Source of the DNA: Candidatus Sodaliphilus fimicaballi
GTDB lineage: Bacteria; Bacteroidota; Bacteroidia; Bacteroidales; Muribaculaceae
DNA: 9,069 nt
Reading direction: 5' to 3'
Assembly (NCBI GenBank): GCA_018065165.1
Contig: JAGHTV010000054.1
Coordinates: forward strand, 1-9,069
Shown here: positions 6,891 to 9,069 of the stretch, in pieces
Layout of the letters: each line of letters opens with the position of its first letter
How positions within the stretch are numbered: the first letter of the stretch is position 1
The notes under the pieces: model-generated
Told to the model about the DNA's origin: nothing
Seen by the model: only the letters and a program-made list of their open reading frames with translations
The model's database searches: none
Position numbers and translations under genes: made by a program

Positions 6891-7433
6891 ATGATAGACG
6901 ATATTGTAAAATTCAACGAAGAATTTGTCGACAACCAGGAATACAAGAAATACCTCACCGACAAGTATCCTGACAAGAAACTTGCAGTGCTGTCGTGCAT
7001 GGACACACGCCTCACCGAACTGCTGCCAGCGGCACTGGGACTGCGCAACGGCGACGCCAAGATCATCAAGAACGCAGGCGGACTGGTTATCTCGGCATTT
7101 GACTCGGCAATGCGCTCACTGCTGGTGGCGGTGTACGAACTGGGCGTAATGGAAATCATGGTAGTAGCCCACACCACTTGCGGGGCTTGCCACATGAGTT
7201 TCAAGGACTTTGAAAAGCATATCCTGGACCGCGGCATCACCCAGCACACACTCGACACCATCAAGGAATGCGGCATCGACCTGGACCACTGGCTTGAGGG
7301 ATTCCACGACACCGAAGACAGCGTGAAGCACACCGTGGCCACCATACGCAACCATCCGCTCATGCCTGCCGATGTAACCGTGAGGGGTTTCATCATCGAC
7401 AGCGAGACCGGTAAACTAAACGAGGTGGCATGA
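6891..7433 (+). CDS. Beta-class carbonic anhydrase
   Basis: A 180-residue cytosolic zinc enzyme that interconverts CO2 and bicarbonate, supplying bicarbonate to carboxylases and buffering pH. The zinc ligands are visible: C36 in SCMDTR (35-40), with the D38/R40 catalytic dyad, and H94 and C97 in AHTTCGAC (93-100). IIKNAGGLVI (58-67) and a C-terminal RGFIIDSETGKL (165-176) are also typical. Its short length and HTTCGAC motif suit the compact beta-CA subgroup (YtiB/Rv1284-like) rather than the larger E. coli Can type. There is no signal peptide, so it is cytoplasmic. It follows crcB after 4 nt. The last three codons (GAG GTG GCA) and the TGA stop are built into the downstream hairpin, so ribosomes at the stop and the terminator compete for the same RNA. 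Confidence 0.93.
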   Translation: MIDDIVKFNEEFVDNQEYKKYLTDKYPDKKLAVLSCMDTRLTELLPAALGLRNGDAKIIKNAGGLVISAFDSAMRSLLVAVYELGVMEIMVVAHTTCGACHMSFKDFEKHILDRGITQHTLDTIKECGIDLDHWLEGFHDTEDSVKHTVATIRNHPLMPADVTVRGFIIDSETGKLNEVA

Positions 7434-7443
7434 CGCCACCTCG
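7421..7443. terminator. Hairpin terminator between convergent genes, overlapping the carbonic anhydrase stop
   Basis: A perfect 9-bp stem pairs CGAGGTGGC (7421-7429) with GCCACCTCG (7435-7443) around the loop ATGAC, which contains the first two bases onward of the carbonic anhydrase stop TGA (7431-7433). On the plus strand it is followed by a modest T-rich run (CATTTATACCTT). On the minus strand it is followed by TTTAGTTT, so it may also end the convergent reductase transcript. The T-tracts are weak, but the stem is strong and the position between converging genes fits. Confidence 0.7.
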
Positions 7444-7490
7444 CATTTATACCTTATTGTGATTTTTTCAATATTGATCAAAGAAGCCTA

Positions 7491-8585
7491 TCACATCTTC
7501 TCGGCCAATCCAGTCATAAACGAGGGGATGTCGATAGACTGCGGACACATGCCGCTGCAAGCTCCGCACTGGATGCATTGCTCGGGCTTGCCCTCGCTCT
7601 TTACCTCGGGGGCAAAACGCTTGATAATCCACTCGCCTTCAAGCTTGTAACGGTTGTACAAAGCAAGCCATTCAGGGATATTGATTTGAGATGGACAACC
7701 ATCACAGCAATAGCGACAAGATGTACACGGAACCTGTACCTGACCCTCAAACTTGCGTGCAGCCTCAAAGAGTATTTCTCGATCTTTTTCGGTAAAGAGA
7801 GTGTCGTCGCTAAAAGTCAACAAGTTGTCATTAATCTGGTCCATTGAACTCATACCACTAAGTACAACTTGAACTTGAGGCAGGCTACGAACAAAGCGGA
7901 ATGCCCACGATGCTATACTCCACTCGGGATGAGCTTCGCGCAAAGGAGCATCAGCCTCGGGAGTGAGACTAGCCAGTCGTCCGCCTCTCACGGGTTCCAT
8001 AACCACAATGGGTATGTCGCGCTCTTCCAGAATCTTATATTCCTCGGCAGCAGTCTTGAACAACCAGTCGAAGTAGTTAAGTTGAATTTGTGCAAAATCC
8101 CACTTGTGATGGCTGGCAAACTTTGCGAGATATTCAGTAGACGCATGAGCCGAGAAACCCAGGTAGCGAATACGTCCCTTTTGTTGCTGTTCAAGGAAGT
8201 AATCAACAGCACCCTCGTTGATATAGCGAGGACCGCTAGTGTCCCCTACACCGTGAAGGAGGTAGAAATCAACATAGTCGGTCTGTAACTGCTTGAGTTG
8301 TTCCTCAAACATTGTTTTGTGATCTATTTGGAATCCGTTATGGAATTTTGTGGCTAGATAGAAACTGTCGCGAGGGTACTTTTTCATTGTCTCGCCAAGG
8401 AACTTCTGGCTCTCGAAAGAATGGTACATCCAAGCAGTGTCAAAATAGTTTACACCGCCTTCAACTGCACGATCGATGATAGCCCTAGCAGTCTCAACAT
8501 CGATGTGCCCGTCGCGTTCAGGAAGACGCATGTTGCCCATTCCTAGCCGCGATATGTTTATATCCTTAAACTTCTTGTATTGCAT
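7491..8585 (-). CDS. Aldo/keto reductase with C-terminal two-[4Fe-4S] ferredoxin-like domain
   Basis: A 364-residue cytosolic oxidoreductase. The N-terminal TIM-barrel (about 1-280) carries the aldo/keto reductase catalytic tetrad: D49 (NYFDTAWMY), Y54, K80 (LATKFHNG) and H111 (FYLLHGVGD). Also present are GFSAHAS (143-149), IQLNYFDW (167-174) and VVMEPVRGG (194-202). The C-terminal part (about 283-358) holds two cysteine clusters: CTSCRYCCDGCP (287-298) and CIQCGACSGMCP (337-348), each able to bind a [4Fe-4S] cluster. This architecture is widespread in anaerobes; the substrate is not known, and electrons may come from or go to a ferredoxin-type partner rather than only NADPH. It starts at an ATG 10 nt after the stop of the ECF S-component-like gene, so the two are likely co-transcribed. 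The length matches the family and no residue of the tetrad is missing. Confidence 0.9.
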   Translation of the reverse strand: MQYKKFKDINISRLGMGNMRLPERDGHIDVETARAIIDRAVEGGVNYFDTAWMYHSFESQKFLGETMKKYPRDSFYLATKFHNGFQIDHKTMFEEQLKQLQTDYVDFYLLHGVGDTSGPRYINEGAVDYFLEQQQKGRIRYLGFSAHASTEYLAKFASHHKWDFAQIQLNYFDWLFKTAAEEYKILEERDIPIVVMEPVRGGRLASLTPEADAPLREAHPEWSIASWAFRFVRSLPQVQVVLSGMSSMDQINDNLLTFSDDTLFTEKDREILFEAARKFEGQVQVPCTSCRYCCDGCPSQINIPEWLALYNRYKLEGEWIIKRFAPEVKSEGKPEQCIQCGACSGMCPQSIDIPSFMTGLAEKM

Positions 8586-8595
8586 TAATTGAATA

Positions 8596-9069
8596 TTACT
8601 TCTTCAATAAATACTTTAATACTGCATAACCACCCAAAATCTGGAATGCGATACCGGGATAACCCAACCAAATGTCCTGCATAGCAGCACTGAGAGAACC
8701 AGTCATAGTCCACTCTACAATACCGCCAAACAACTGATATGACACCACTGCCATAGTGACAGCAAGCAAAGAAACTCGGCCAACCTTGTTAGCAAGGAAC
8801 GAAGCTGCAACAGCAAGGAACGACGACTTGACAAGAAGGATGGGCAGCACTGCAGCCGATGGCATAGCAAAGAAGATGTGATTGATTACAGGCGACATGA
8901 TAGCTGTAAGGAGACCTACCTTGATACCATACTTATAGGCAGCAATAAGAGTGAAGAAATAAATGGGGAGCATGATGAGACCACCTTGAGGATAAAGATG
9001 GCACAGCTGCGGGAAAACAACATTGCCTGCAACAAACAAGGCTGCAAACGAATAAGACTTCGCTTGGGT
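8596..9069 (-). CDS. ECF transporter S-component-like membrane protein (5' end beyond right edge)
   Basis: The reading frame is open from the right edge to a TAA at 8596, giving 157 visible residues. The leftmost possible start in the window is a TTG at 9039, but coding similarity continues upstream (TQAKSYSFAA), so the gene begins outside the window. About five hydrophobic segments are visible, with motifs LYPQGGLIMLPIYFFTLIAAYKYG (25-48 of the visible part; key positions P27, G29, G30, P35, Y37), GLLTAIMSPVINHIFF and the basic end KYLLKK. From memory this resembles a family annotated in Bacteroides as ECF transporter S component, the substrate-binding subunit of vitamin or cofactor uptake transporters. 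No ATPase (EcfA) or EcfT gene is visible here, so it would share a module encoded elsewhere or just to the right. The substrate cannot be read from the sequence. The reductase follows 10 nt downstream. Confidence 0.75.
   Translation of the reverse strand, partial: TQAKSYSFAALFVAGNVVFPQLCHLYPQGGLIMLPIYFFTLIAAYKYGIKVGLLTAIMSPVINHIFFAMPSAAVLPILLVKSSFLAVAASFLANKVGRVSLLAVTMAVVSYQLFGGIVEWTMTGSLSAAMQDIWLGYPGIAFQILGGYAVLKYLLKK

Noticed and set aside
7461..7485. Overlapping short palindromes TCAATATTGA and TTGATCAA between the convergent genes
   Set aside because: They are short, AT-rich and in a gap already served by a strong hairpin; chance is sufficient.

Overview
This window is a piece of a Bacteroidota (most likely Bacteroidales) chromosome. 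The evidence is the close resemblance of the Trk, DXS, FtsK and ECF-type proteins to Bacteroides/Prevotella/Muribaculaceae versions as I know them, TAnnTTTG-type -7 promoter boxes, and AT-rich leaders without clear Shine-Dalgarno sequences. I cannot fix the genus; a Muribaculaceae- or Prevotella-like gut bacterium is plausible. Nearly all of the window is ordinary, densely packed coding sequence. I see no rRNA or tRNA gene, CRISPR array, insertion sequence or prophage part.

Layout. Left block (1-5053, minus strand): an apparent operon read right to left, dxs (isoprenoid precursor synthesis) -> trkA -> trkH (potassium uptake) -> ftsK (DNA translocase, N-terminal 89 codons only, cut by the left edge). 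Gaps are 19 nt, a 1-nt TGATG overlap and 33 nt. A candidate promoter (-7 box at 5181-5188) lies about 130 nt upstream of dxs. Middle block (5264-7443): a minus-strand gene for a secreted YD-repeat-like protein ends in a strong intrinsic terminator just before the dxs promoter region. It is divergent from a plus-strand pair, crcB/fluC (fluoride channel) and a beta-carbonic anhydrase 4 nt apart. The pair ends in a hairpin whose loop contains the carbonic anhydrase stop codon. Right block (7491-9069, minus strand): an ECF-transporter S-component-like membrane protein (5' end outside the window), followed 10 nt later by an aldo/keto reductase with a C-terminal two-[4Fe-4S] ferredoxin-like domain.

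How the genes relate. TrkA and TrkH are partners: TrkA is the cytoplasmic nucleotide-binding gating ring of the TrkH channel. The reason for their union with dxs and ftsK is not evident beyond housekeeping/envelope physiology. CrcB and carbonic anhydrase are probably co-transcribed, without a recognisable fluoride riboswitch. The middle block looks visibly richer in G+C than the trk genes by hand counts of a few lines.

I found no convincing new biological system. The points most worth checking are the fluoride channel/carbonic anhydrase pairing, the divergent promoter region with a leader hairpin, the stop-codon-in-loop terminator, the YD-repeat-like exported protein, and the ECF S-component/ferredoxin-like reductase pair.
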